A DNA stretch of 39,685 bases from Terriglobales bacterium (GCA_025451775.1 JANWJU010000035.1:1-39685); one strand, 5' to 3'. Shown: positions 1 through 8,193, counted from the stretch's first letter. Made by a program: numbers and translations. The notes: generated from the sequence alone by a model not told the origin.

Positions 1-101
1 CTTTGGACGAGTTGCTGGCGCAGTGCGACGCCGCCGCTCCGGACGAATCCGCCGACCGCGAGTGGACCAGCGGTCCGCGGTGCGGCAAAGAACTGATCTA
101 A
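1..101 (+). CDS. mazE: MazE-like antitoxin, C-terminal end only (partial at window start)
   Basis: The frame that begins at base 3 is open from the window edge to a TAA at 99-101. It encodes 32 residues starting LDELLAQCD and ending GKELI. An acidic tail with a 'LxELLAQ...REW...GKE' pattern is typical of the toxin-binding C-terminus of MazE/ChpI-type antitoxins. Its stop codon overlaps the ATG of the downstream toxin gene (TAATG), so the two are probably translationally coupled. The N-terminal DNA-binding part lies outside the window. The family call rests on this short tail plus the neighbour and is fairly confident. Confidence 0.75.
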   Translation, partial: LDELLAQCDAAAPDESADREWTSGPRCGKELI

Positions 102-433
102 TGCGGCGCGGCGAAATCTGGTGGGTGCAACTCGATCCTACCCGCGCTCATGAACAGCAAGGGCGCCGGCCCGTGTTGATCGTTTCGCCCGATGCCTTCA
201 ACCGGCTCACGCGCGTCCCCATCGTGGTTCCGATCACCAGCGGCGGCAGGTTCGCGCGGACGGCGGGTTTCGCCGTTGTGCTCGACGGCACCGCGACAAA
301 AACAACCGGTGCGATCCGCTGCGGCCAGCCGCGCGCGCTGGATCTCGCGGCGCGTGGCGGAAAGCGCGTGGAACGCGTGCCACCGGCTATCCTCGACGAG
401 ATTTTGGCTCGGCTGGCGACGCTGGTTCAGTAG
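101..433 (+). CDS. mazF: MazF-like endoribonuclease toxin
   Basis: This 110-residue protein begins MRRGEIWWVQLDPTRAHEQQ, the standard MazF/PemK opening with GEIWWV and the E-Q-x-G-x-R-P-V core. RPVLIVSPDAFN, a VPITS stretch and a C-terminal helix ILARLATLVQ follow. MazF toxins cut single-stranded mRNA at short sequences and are neutralised by the MazE partner encoded just upstream. The ATG at 101 overlaps the antitoxin stop and gives the usual family length; a longer in-frame reading from base 23 would run through antitoxin sequence. The 3' end overlaps the stop of the convergent lipoprotein gene by 7 bases (427-433). Confidence 0.9.
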   Translation: MRRGEIWWVQLDPTRAHEQQGRRPVLIVSPDAFNRLTRVPIVVPITSGGRFARTAGFAVVLDGTATKTTGAIRCGQPRALDLAARGGKRVERVPPAILDEILARLATLVQ

Positions 434-2115
434 GCGAAAAACGGCCCCGCGGTCACGCCGCTGAGGCCGGCGCGGCTGGTGGCGTTGATGCCGAAGTAGA
501 TGGTGCGGCCGAAGAAGAACGGCAGGCCGAAGTCGAACCCCCCGGCGTTGGGGCCGCCCAATTGGCTGAAGGCGTTGAAGCTGGAGTTGGCGAACAAGGT
601 ATCGGCGCTGGTGATCGAAAACGGCGCTGGGGCGGTAGTGGTCGCCGTACCCGTAACGGCGCTCTGGTTGGTGGCGGAGAGGTTGACCGTCGCCGCCGGA
701 CAGTAGAAGCTCGTGTCGCCGCTGGGGCAAGCCGGATAATGGAGCGTCGTCTGGTCGAGGAAAAAGATGCCGTTGCTGCCGGAGTCGAAGACGGTGCTGC
801 CACCGTTGCCGGTCGGGTAGGTGGTGCCCTGAAAGACGGTCTGGATGCCCCCGGTGCCGTCGGCGGCGAGCACGGTCGCCCTACTGGACAGCGCATTGTT
901 GGATTGCGTGCCAATGCCAAAGGTAATCGTTCCGGCAGCGGAGACGGCGCCCGCAGCGGGGATCGACGGCAGATTGACGATCACCCCGTTGTTGTCCTGC
1001 GGGAACAGCCACACCGGATTCTGCACCTGTTGGTTCAAGGCGACATCGGTGGCGACGCAACCCGATGCAGGGCAGGAAAAATACACGGGCGGAATGGAAC
1101 CCGCATTCCCCGCCGCGGTGCAGTTGGCGCCGCAGTCATGGCGGAACACGCCAATGCCCAGGACGCCGTTGGCGCCCAAAGTGGATGGTGAATCGTTTTC
1201 GGTCAACCCGGTACCCGTACACGCCGACGGGGCGGCGGCGAATCCGGCCTGGCCCAGAATTTGAATGGGCACGCTCGCCGCCTTTTCACCCGCAAGCTGG
1301 ACGTCGGCGCTGACCACTGGACCCCACGTGTAGGAGGCTTGAAACTGCGTGCACTCAGCGATGGGGTTGCCGCTACCGTCGGTGGACGGCGGCAACGGCA
1401 GGCTGGCCAGGCCATCGCCACTGGTGTGCGAACCCAGCACGCGCAGGCCGTAAGAACCGGTATCGACGAGGACGTTGTCGATGGTCTGGCAGGTCACGGT
1501 GCCGGGCACACAGATCCGGACCGAGGTGAACACCCCGTTGGCATAGGTGCCGGTGATGCCGGCGTTGACGACGATCGGCTGCACATTATCGCTGCCAGCC
1601 CCGCCCGCGGCCACCACGATATTGACTTGGGCGATGTTGTTGCTCTGGTCGGGATCGACAACCGTGGACGCCTCGCCCGCCGTCGCCGAGTTGGGAATGG
1701 TAGCGGAGCCGGCGTTGCTGTTGACGGTGGCGGTGAGAACCAGGTTCTGGGTGGTGTTGGCGTTCATGCCGCCCACCGTCCACACGCCGCCGGTGGCGTC
1801 GTAGCTTCCGGTCGAGGCCTTGGCCGAGACAAACGTCAACGCCGTGGGCAAGAGATCGTTGACCACGACCGCACTCGAGTTGTCAGGACCGTTGGCCGCG
1901 ACCACTAGCGTGTAGTGGATGGTGTCGCCCGGCGCGGGCGTGGCGTTATCCACGCTCATGCTCAGGCTGACATCGCCGCTCGCCGCCTTCGTGCCACCAG
2001 AGTTGGAGCTCGAATTGGATCCGCCGCAACCAGCCAATCCAATTCCCAAGCCAATGACCACCCCGACGGCGGCGGCCAAGGTCCAAGCCCGCCTCCCGCC
2101 GCTCTCGCGGCTCAT
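427..2115 (-). CDS. DUF11-DUF3443 lipoprotein, paralog 1 (pepsin-like aspartic peptidase candidate)
   Basis: This 562-residue protein has a lipoprotein signal (hydrophobic run then LAGC, Cys30), a Ser/Gly-rich linker, one DUF11-type beta-sandwich domain (about 47-170) and a DUF3443 domain (about 176-562). DUF3443 has no assigned function. What I see in it resembles a bilobal A1 aspartic peptidase: VDTGS (Asp218), a GVLGIG stretch at 317-322, FDSGS (Asp444), and a closing FGLPFFFGRTIYFG at 529-542 that mirrors the 'hhG..F.R.yY..F' strand after the second catalytic Asp in pepsins. Several Cys pairs suggest disulfides. The start codon overlaps the DUF2844 stop (ATGA). Likely site: cell surface or outer-membrane leaflet. 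The family call is firm; the peptidase reading is inference. Confidence 0.85.
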   Translation of the reverse strand: MSRESGGRRAWTLAAAVGVVIGLGIGLAGCGGSNSSSNSGGTKAASGDVSLSMSVDNATPAPGDTIHYTLVVAANGPDNSSAVVVNDLLPTALTFVSAKASTGSYDATGGVWTVGGMNANTTQNLVLTATVNSNAGSATIPNSATAGEASTVVDPDQSNNIAQVNIVVAAGGAGSDNVQPIVVNAGITGTYANGVFTSVRICVPGTVTCQTIDNVLVDTGSYGLRVLGSHTSGDGLASLPLPPSTDGSGNPIAECTQFQASYTWGPVVSADVQLAGEKAASVPIQILGQAGFAAAPSACTGTGLTENDSPSTLGANGVLGIGVFRHDCGANCTAAGNAGSIPPVYFSCPASGCVATDVALNQQVQNPVWLFPQDNNGVIVNLPSIPAAGAVSAAGTITFGIGTQSNNALSSRATVLAADGTGGIQTVFQGTTYPTGNGGSTVFDSGSNGIFFLDQTTLHYPACPSGDTSFYCPAATVNLSATNQSAVTGTATTTAPAPFSITSADTLFANSSFNAFSQLGGPNAGGFDFGLPFFFGRTIYFGINATSRAGLSGVTAGPFFAY

Positions 2116-2531
2116 TGGATCACCGCCGCGCTGGTGCCGGGGGGAATGGCGTCTTCCAGATAGGCCCGGCCATGAAAGTCACGCATGTGGCCGGAGTTCT
2201 CAACCACCAGTTGGCCGACATGAACATACAAGGGGCCGCGCCGCCGGCTCTTCTTGGCCGCGGCTTGAAATTCGCTGAAGTGGCTGCCGAGATAGTTCTG
2301 GAGGTCGGGCACCGTGGGCCCCGTCCAGGCCACGCCAAAGATCACCCCCGACGGCGCCACGAACTCGCGCAGTTCAGTGCCGCTGGCCGCGCGCACAGTG
2401 CGCATCGAATAGGTCGCCCGCGCTTCCAGCTTGGCATGGGCCTCGACCTGCTGCCCCAGCCCCTGCGCCCCGGCGCTCAGCATCAGTGCCAAAACTACCG
2501 CCCCCGGCAAAACAACCCACTTTAGGTTCAT
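2112..2531 (-). CDS. DUF2844 family exported protein, paralog 1
   Basis: This 139-residue protein has an N-terminal signal peptide (hydrophobic VVLPGAVVLALMLSAGAQG). A conserved block with YSMRTVRAASGTELREFVAP, GVIFGVAWTGPTVPDLQNYL and a C-terminal VVENSGHMRDFHGRAYL follows. This pattern (G-T-x-x-R-E-[YF]-V, G-x-[VI]-F-x-[VI]-A-W-x-G-P-T-x-P-[DE]-L) is that of DUF2844, whose function is not known. DUF2844 genes are commonly paired with DUF3443 genes, as here with a 4-base ATGA overlap, so the products probably act together in the periplasm or at the surface. No strong Shine-Dalgarno is visible ahead of the ATG. Confidence 0.85.
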   Translation of the reverse strand: MNLKWVVLPGAVVLALMLSAGAQGLGQQVEAHAKLEARATYSMRTVRAASGTELREFVAPSGVIFGVAWTGPTVPDLQNYLGSHFSEFQAAAKKSRRRGPLYVHVGQLVVENSGHMRDFHGRAYLEDAIPPGTSAAVIQ

Positions 2532-2640
2532 TTCTGTTTAGACGCAGGATCTGGCCCCGGCGTTTACGGATTCTTTCCCGAGGGACCCCGGTGGAGGCCA
2601 CAGCGCGGCGGCGCCGCGAGCCGCGGCGAACGGATTACGC

Positions 2641-4698
2641 CTAGTAGGCGAAGAATGGGCCCGTGGTTACGCCGCTGAGACCCGCGCGCGTGGTGAGGTT
2701 GATGCCAAAGTAAATGGTGCGGCCGAAGAAAAACGGCAGGCCGAAGTCGAATGTGTTGGGGTCAGGGCCGCCGAGCTGGCTGAAGGCGTTGAAGCTGGAT
2801 GAGTTAGCGAACAGGGTGTCGGCGCTGGTGATTGAGAACGCCGCCGGGGCGGTGGTGATCGTCCCTGTGCCGGCGCTCTGGTTGGTGACAGAAAAGCTGG
2901 CCATGGCCGCCGGACAGTAGAAGCTCGTGTTGCCGCTGGGGCAAGCCGGGTAGTTGAGCGTCGCCTGGTCGAGGAAAAAGATGCCGTTCGAGCCGGTGTC
3001 CAACACGGTGCTGCCGCCGGTACTGGCCGGGTAGGTGACGCCCTGGTAGACGGTCTTGATCCCGCCAGTGCTGCCGTCGGCCGCCAGCACGCTTGCCGTG
3101 CCGGACAGCGCGTTGTTGGATTGCGTGCCAATGCCAAAGGTGAGCGTTCCGGTGGCGGAAACGGCGCCAGCATTGGGGATGGCCGGCAGTCGGACAATCA
3201 CGCCGTCATTATCTTGCGGGAACAGCCACACCGGATTCTGCACCTCCTGCGTCAGCTCGACATCGGTGGCGACACAGCCCGATGCCGGGCAGGAGAAATA
3301 CACTGGCGGGATGGAACCCGCATTCCCCGCCGCGGTGCAGTTGGCGCCGCAGTCATGGCGGAACACGCCAATGCCCAGCACGCCGTTGGCGCCCAAGGTG
3401 GATTGTGAGTCGTTTTCGGCCAGGCCGGACCCGGTGCACGCCGATGGGGCGGAAGCGAAGCCCGCCTGGCCCAGAATCTGGATGGGCACGCTCGCTGCCT
3501 TTTCGCCGGCGATCTGGATGTCGGCGGTGGCCACCGGACCCCAGGTGTAGGCGTCTTGAAACTGCGTGCACTCGCCAATGGCGTGGCCGCTGCCGTCGGT
3601 ACTCTGGGGCAGCGGCAGGCTGACCAGTCCGTCGCCGCTGGTCCGTGTACTCAGCAAACGTAGGCCGTAGGATCCGGTATCCACCAGCACGTTGTCGATC
3701 GTCTGGCAGTTCGTAGTGCCGGGCACGCACAGCTCGACTGAGGTAAAGACGCCGTTGGCGTAGTTGCCGGTGATGCCGGCGTTGACGAAGATCGGCTGCA
3801 CATTATCGATGCCGGAACCGCCCGGGGCCACGTTCACGTCGGCTTGGGTGATGTTGTTGGTCTGGTCGGGATCGACATCCACCGGCGATTCGCCCGCGGT
3901 GGCCGTGTTGGGGATGGTGGCCGCGCCGGCGTTGTTGTTCACGGTGGCGGCGAGCACCAGCGTCTGGCTGGTGTGGGCGGGCATATCGCCCACCGTCCAG
4001 ACGCCGCTGGAGGCGGCGTAGCTTCCCATCGACGCCGTTGCCGACACGTAGGTCAGGCTGGGCGGCAACAGGCTGTTCACCACCACCCCGGTCGAGGCGC
4101 CGGTACCGCGGGCGTCGGCGGTGATGGTGTAATGAATGGTGTCGCCCACCGCGGGAGTCGCATTATCAACGGTCATGCCGACCGCCAGATCGGCGACCGT
4201 GGCGGCCACCACCACTTTGACTTGGGCACTGTTGTTGGTCTGGTTGGGATCGACATCCACCGACGACTCGACCGCGGTGGCCGAGTTGGTGATGGTGGCC
4301 GAGACGGTGTTGTTGTTGTTCACGGTGGCGGTGAGCACCAGCGTCTGGTTGGTGTTGGCGGGCATATCGCCCACGGTCCAGACGCCGCTGGAGGCGACAT
4401 AGCTACCCATCGATGCCGTCGCGGATACAAATGTCAGACTGGACGGCAATAGACTGTCGACCACCACCCCGGTCGAGGCGCCGGTACCTTGGGCGGCGGC
4501 GGTGATGGTGTAATGAATGGTGCCGCCCACCGCGGGAGTCGCATTATCAACGGTGATGCTGACCGCCAGATCGGCGACCGTGGCTGTCGGCGGCGGACCG
4601 CCCGAGCCGGAATTGCTGGAACTAGAACCGGACCCGCCGCAGCCCGCGAGCACCACCGCCAGCGCCGCCAGCGGGAACCATGCCCAACGCCGGCTCAT
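2641..4698 (-). CDS. DUF11(x2)-DUF3443 lipoprotein, paralog 2 (pepsin-like aspartic peptidase candidate)
   Basis: This 685-residue paralog of the gene at 427-2115 has lipobox LAGC (Cys20), a Gly/Ser linker, two near-identical DUF11 domains (about 40-166 and 167-293) and a DUF3443 domain (about 297-685). The candidate catalytic motifs are VDTGS (Asp340) and LDTGS (Asp567), 227 residues apart, so here both match the canonical D-T-G-S. GVLGIG (439-444) and FGLPFFFGRTIYFG near 652-665 complete the pepsin-like set. It overlaps the upstream DUF2844 gene by ATGA. The extra DUF11 copy probably lengthens a stalk that holds the catalytic part away from the membrane; that role is inferred. Confidence 0.85.
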   Translation of the reverse strand: MSRRWAWFPLAALAVVLAGCGGSGSSSSNSGSGGPPPTATVADLAVSITVDNATPAVGGTIHYTITAAAQGTGASTGVVVDSLLPSSLTFVSATASMGSYVASSGVWTVGDMPANTNQTLVLTATVNNNNTVSATITNSATAVESSVDVDPNQTNNSAQVKVVVAATVADLAVGMTVDNATPAVGDTIHYTITADARGTGASTGVVVNSLLPPSLTYVSATASMGSYAASSGVWTVGDMPAHTSQTLVLAATVNNNAGAATIPNTATAGESPVDVDPDQTNNITQADVNVAPGGSGIDNVQPIFVNAGITGNYANGVFTSVELCVPGTTNCQTIDNVLVDTGSYGLRLLSTRTSGDGLVSLPLPQSTDGSGHAIGECTQFQDAYTWGPVATADIQIAGEKAASVPIQILGQAGFASAPSACTGSGLAENDSQSTLGANGVLGIGVFRHDCGANCTAAGNAGSIPPVYFSCPASGCVATDVELTQEVQNPVWLFPQDNDGVIVRLPAIPNAGAVSATGTLTFGIGTQSNNALSGTASVLAADGSTGGIKTVYQGVTYPASTGGSTVLDTGSNGIFFLDQATLNYPACPSGNTSFYCPAAMASFSVTNQSAGTGTITTAPAAFSITSADTLFANSSSFNAFSQLGGPDPNTFDFGLPFFFGRTIYFGINLTTRAGLSGVTTGPFFAY
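3820..4581 (-). repeat. 381-bp internal tandem repeat (two DUF11 domains)
   Basis: Two in-frame copies, 4201-4581 and 3820-4200, each encode 127 residues starting TVADLAV and containing TVDNATPAVG. Long stretches are identical at base level, for example the CGGGAGTCGCATTATCAACG segments near 4149 and 4530. The lengths agree exactly with a unit duplication. Paralog 1 carries a single copy, so either expansion here or loss there has occurred. Confidence 0.8.
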
Positions 4699-5120
4699 TC
4701 GATCACCGCCGCAGTGGTGGCCTCCGGGAGTGCGTCTTCCAGATACGCCCGGCCATGGAAGTCACGCATGTGGCCGGAGTTTTCGACCACCAACGGTCCG
4801 GCATGAACGTCAAGCGGTCCCCGCCGTTTGACCTCCCGCGCCGCGGCTTGAAACTCCCTGAAATGGCTGCCGAGATAGGTCCGCAGGTCGGGCAGCGTGG
4901 GCCCTGACCAGGCGATGGCGAAGATCACCCCCGCCGGCGCGACATACTCGCGCAGCTCAGTGCCACTGGCCAGCCGCAGGGCCCGCATGGAGTAGGTCGA
5001 GCGCACCTCCAACTGGGCGTGCGCCTCGACTTGCTGTCCCAACGCGGCGCCCTGCGCCGCCGCGCCTAACTCCAAACCCGCCACCAGCAGGACCGGCAGC
5101 ACCATCCACCTTACATTCAT
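4695..5120 (-). CDS. DUF2844 family exported protein, paralog 2
   Basis: This 141-residue protein has a signal peptide (MVLPVLLVAGLELGAAAQG) and the DUF2844 core: YSMRALRLASGTELREYVAP, GVIFAIAWSGPTLPDLRTYL, then VVENSGHMRDFHGRAYLEDA. It is clearly paralogous to the protein encoded at 2112-2531. AAGGA lies 3 bases ahead of the ATG. It is the first gene of the second two-gene block and lies 81 bases downstream of nrdJ on the same strand. Molecular function is unknown. The fixed pairing with DUF3443 suggests a partner, chaperone or inhibitor role, which is speculation. Confidence 0.85.
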   Translation of the reverse strand: MNVRWMVLPVLLVAGLELGAAAQGAALGQQVEAHAQLEVRSTYSMRALRLASGTELREYVAPAGVIFAIAWSGPTLPDLRTYLGSHFREFQAAAREVKRRGPLDVHAGPLVVENSGHMRDFHGRAYLEDALPEATTAAVIE

Positions 5121-5201
5121 GGTTCCTTAGACGCAGGTGCTGGTCCAAACGTCTAGGGTGTCCAGGGATTTTGTTCCAAGTTGGCTGCTACGCCCAGCGG
5201 G

Positions 5202-8123
5202 CTAGCTGCAGCCGCTGGTTTCGCCGCAGTTGACACACTTGTAACAGGAGCCGTTGGGGACCATGAGGCTGCCGCAGTTGTGGCAGGCGGGGGCGTCGAC
5301 GGCGGTTGCGGTCACTGAGGGCGAGGGGAGGAGCGGAATCTGACCCACTGTCTCCAGCGCCTCCTGTTTCTCGCCCCGTACATGGATGTCCTCGACCCCC
5401 TTGGGGGCCTCGGGCTGGTGGTCGAGGAACTTCAGCCCCAGCCAGCGGAACAGGTAATCCATGATGCTCTTGGCATAGCCGATCTGGGGGTTGCCCGACC
5501 AGCCGCTGGGCTCGAAGCGGGTGTGAGAGAACTTGTCGACCAACAGCTTCAGCGGCACGCCGTGCTGCAGGGCGAGCGAGATGGCGGTTGCGAAGCTATC
5601 CATCAAGCCGCTGATGGCCGAGCCTTCTTTCGCCATGGTGACGAAGATCTCGCCCGGTTGGCCGTCCTCGTACATGCCGACGGTGATATAGCCCTCGTGG
5701 CCGCCGACCTTGAACTTGTGCGTGAGCGAGCGCCGCTCCTCCGGCAGGCGGCGCCGGTAGGGACGGCTGGAGGGCACGTTCGCCGGGACGGTCACGGGCA
5801 CTGACGCGTTCGCTTCCGCTTTAGCGTCGCCATCTCCAGGTCCGGAGGTGGACATGGGCTGAGCTTTCTTGCTGCCGTCACGGTAGACGGCGATCGCCTT
5901 CAGCCCCAGCTTCCAGCCCTCCATGTAGACCTGGACGATATCATCCACGGTCGCCGCCTCGGGTAGATTCACCGTCTTCGAGATGGCGCCCGACAGGAAC
6001 GGCTGCGCCGCCGCCATCATGCGGATGTGGCCCAGGTAATGGATGCTGCGCGTCCCGTTGGCGGGCTTGAAGGAGCAGTCAAACACCGGCAGATGCTCGG
6101 CCTTCAGATGCGGCGCCCCCTCGACCGTGCCCGTGGCCTCGATAAAGGCCAGCACGTCATGCGTCTGTTGTGCCGAGTACCCCAACCGCAACAACGCCTT
6201 GTCAACGCTCTGGTTGACGATCTTGATGACGCCGCCGCCCACCAGCTTCTTATACTTCACCAGCGCCAGATCGGGCTCAATGCCGGTGGTGTCGCAATCC
6301 ATCATGAAGCCGATGGTGCCGGTGGGGGCGAGCACGGTGACTTGGGCGTTGCGGTAGCCGTGCTGGGTGCCCACCTCGAGCGCCTCATCCCAGGCCTGGC
6401 GGGCGGCCGCCAGCAGCGGCTCGGCCACACCGGCCCGCGTCACCTCCGCCGCGCCGGCAACGTTCTGGGCGTGGATGTGGTTGACGGCGGCGCGGTGCAT
6501 GCGGATGACGTCCAGCATGGGCTCGCGGTTGTGGGCATAGCCGGCAAACGCGCCCACCTCGCCGGCGATGCGCGCCGACTGCAGGTACGCCTGGCCGCAC
6601 ATGATGGCGGTGAGCGTGCCCGCGAAATCCCGTCCGGCTTCGCTGTCGTAGGGCAGGCCGTTGGACATCAGCAGCGCCCCCAGATTGGCGTAGCCCAGCC
6701 CCAGCGGGCGGTAATCGTGGGAGTTCTGCGCGATGCGCTCGGTCGGGTAGCTGGCGTTGTCGACGATGATCTCCTGCGCGGTGATCAGGATGTCGACCGC
6801 CTGCCGGTAGGCGGCCACGTCAAAGCCGCCGGCGCTGGCGGGCGCCGGAAACTTCATCAGGTTGATCGAGGCCAGATTGCAGGCCGAATCGTCCAGGAAC
6901 ATATACTCCGAGCACGGGTTGGAGGCGTTAATGCGGGCCGTGTTCTTGGAGGTGTGCCAGCGGTTGATCGCGGTGTCGTACTGGATGCCGGGATCGCCGC
7001 ACTGCCAGGCGGCCTCGGCCATCATGCGCAGCAGGCCCTGGGCGTCGACGGTCTTGACCGCCTCGCCCTTGCGTTCGCCAGCCACGCGCAGCAATTCGAA
7101 GGGGCCGTCCTGCTCGGCGGCGCGCATGAAGGCGTCGTTCACGCGCACGCTGTTGTTGGCGTTCTGAAAGAAGATCGAGCTGTAGGCCTCGCCGTCGAGC
7201 GAGGCGTCATAGCCGGCCTGCACCAGCGTCCACGCCTTGCGCTCCTCCTTGGCCTTGCACCAGATGAAATCCTCGATGTCGGGGTGGTCGGCGTTGAGCA
7301 CCACCATCTTGGCGGCACGCCGCGTCTTGCCCCCGGATTTGATCACCCCGGCAAAGGCGTCGAAGCCCTTCATGAAGCTCAGCGGACCGCTGGCTGTGCC
7401 CCCGCCCGAAAGCTGCTCGGCCGAGCTGCGGATGGGCGACAAATTGGTCCCCGTGCCCGAACCCCACTTGAACAGCATGCCCTCGGTCTTGGCCAGCGTC
7501 AGGATGCTCTCCAGCGAATCGCTCACCGAATTGATGAAGCACGCCGAACACTGCGGCTTGGTGTAGCCCACCGCGCCATAGGCCGGGCGGTTGTGCTCGG
7601 CATCCCAGTACCAGTTGCTGGCCGCCGCCTGCGGCTCCAACCGGGCGACCCCGCAGTTGAACCACACCGGGGAGTTGAACGCCGCCTTTTGCGTGATCAG
7701 CAGATGCACCAGCTCATCATGAAAAACGCGGGCATCCTCCGCGGTTTTGAAGTATCCGTCCGCCATGCCCCAATCCCGCATGGTCTCGGCCACGCGCCCC
7801 ACCAGCGCCCGCACGCTGCTCTCCCGCTCGGGCGAACCGCGCTTGCCGTGCAGGTACTTCGAGGCCACGATGTTGGTCGCCGTCTGCGACCAATCGCGCG
7901 GGACCTCGAGGTCTTTTTGCTCGAAGATGGTCTCGCCCTTTTCGTTCTGGATCAGCGCCGAGCGCCGCTCCCACTGCACGTCGTCGTAGGGCGAGTTCTT
8001 GCCAGTCGTGAAATGCCGCTTGAACGTGAGCCCGCGCGCCCGGCGGGAGGATGCCGGCGCCGACTCGACTTCGCTGCTGGTGTGGGTGTTGCCGTTGAGA
8101 ATCGAGTGCGCTTGCTCAGCCAT
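5202..8123 (-). CDS. nrdJ: Adenosylcobalamin-dependent (class II) ribonucleoside-diphosphate reductase
   Basis: The 973-residue product converts ribonucleotides to deoxyribonucleotides with a B12-generated thiyl radical, without need for or damage by oxygen. Visible class II hallmarks are NSPVWFNCGV, PQCSACFINSVSDSLESI, a WGSGTGTNLSPIRS loop, NPCSEYMFLDDSACNLASI, PTGTIGFMMDCDTTGIEPD, and a C-terminal four-Cys tail CHNCGSLMVPNGSCYKCVNC that re-reduces the active site. The length fits the long NrdJ type. The ATG at 8123 is preceded by AGGGGGAG. A candidate promoter and a palindrome lie upstream (8164-8193). No NrdR box pair or cobalamin riboswitch was recognised in the leader. Confidence 0.96.
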   Translation of the reverse strand: MAEQAHSILNGNTHTSSEVESAPASSRRARGLTFKRHFTTGKNSPYDDVQWERRSALIQNEKGETIFEQKDLEVPRDWSQTATNIVASKYLHGKRGSPERESSVRALVGRVAETMRDWGMADGYFKTAEDARVFHDELVHLLITQKAAFNSPVWFNCGVARLEPQAAASNWYWDAEHNRPAYGAVGYTKPQCSACFINSVSDSLESILTLAKTEGMLFKWGSGTGTNLSPIRSSAEQLSGGGTASGPLSFMKGFDAFAGVIKSGGKTRRAAKMVVLNADHPDIEDFIWCKAKEERKAWTLVQAGYDASLDGEAYSSIFFQNANNSVRVNDAFMRAAEQDGPFELLRVAGERKGEAVKTVDAQGLLRMMAEAAWQCGDPGIQYDTAINRWHTSKNTARINASNPCSEYMFLDDSACNLASINLMKFPAPASAGGFDVAAYRQAVDILITAQEIIVDNASYPTERIAQNSHDYRPLGLGYANLGALLMSNGLPYDSEAGRDFAGTLTAIMCGQAYLQSARIAGEVGAFAGYAHNREPMLDVIRMHRAAVNHIHAQNVAGAAEVTRAGVAEPLLAAARQAWDEALEVGTQHGYRNAQVTVLAPTGTIGFMMDCDTTGIEPDLALVKYKKLVGGGVIKIVNQSVDKALLRLGYSAQQTHDVLAFIEATGTVEGAPHLKAEHLPVFDCSFKPANGTRSIHYLGHIRMMAAAQPFLSGAISKTVNLPEAATVDDIVQVYMEGWKLGLKAIAVYRDGSKKAQPMSTSGPGDGDAKAEANASVPVTVPANVPSSRPYRRRLPEERRSLTHKFKVGGHEGYITVGMYEDGQPGEIFVTMAKEGSAISGLMDSFATAISLALQHGVPLKLLVDKFSHTRFEPSGWSGNPQIGYAKSIMDYLFRWLGLKFLDHQPEAPKGVEDIHVRGEKQEALETVGQIPLLPSPSVTATAVDAPACHNCGSLMVPNGSCYKCVNCGETSGCS

Positions 8124-8163
8124 GAACTCCCCCTAAAAAACCAAACATCTAGTAGGCCTCATC

Positions 8164-8193
8164 ATTAACGCCCCAACCGATGGGGCAGGTCAA
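8164..8193 (-). promoter_or_regulatory. Candidate nrdJ promoter with palindromic spacer
   Basis: On the minus strand TTGACC (8188-8193) and GTTAAT (8164-8169) form a possible -35/-10 pair 18 bases apart. The spacer is almost entirely an inverted repeat, GCCCCA-5 nt-TGGGGC (8170-8186), which could be a repressor site. The -10 match is only 4 of 6, so this is tentative. Confidence 0.35.

Larger units (their letters stand above)
427..5162 (-). repeat. Tandem segmental duplication of a DUF2844-DUF3443 gene pair
   Basis: Two head-to-tail copies of the same two-gene block are present: 427-2531 (2105 bp) and 2641-5120 (2480 bp). The corresponding proteins are highly similar by eye along their whole length, and both gene junctions use the same ATGA overlap. 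The second block is longer almost exactly by one internal 381-bp DUF11 repeat. A short stretch upstream of each DUF2844 gene is also shared: TTAGACGCAGG at 2538 and at 5127 on the plus strand. Confidence 0.85.

Noticed and set aside
6027-8168. Long plus-strand open frame of 713 codons opposite nrdJ.
   Set aside because: It is the antisense shadow of a conserved nrdJ gene in GC-rich DNA; its composition is Gly/Arg/His/Leu-rich with no recognisable domain.
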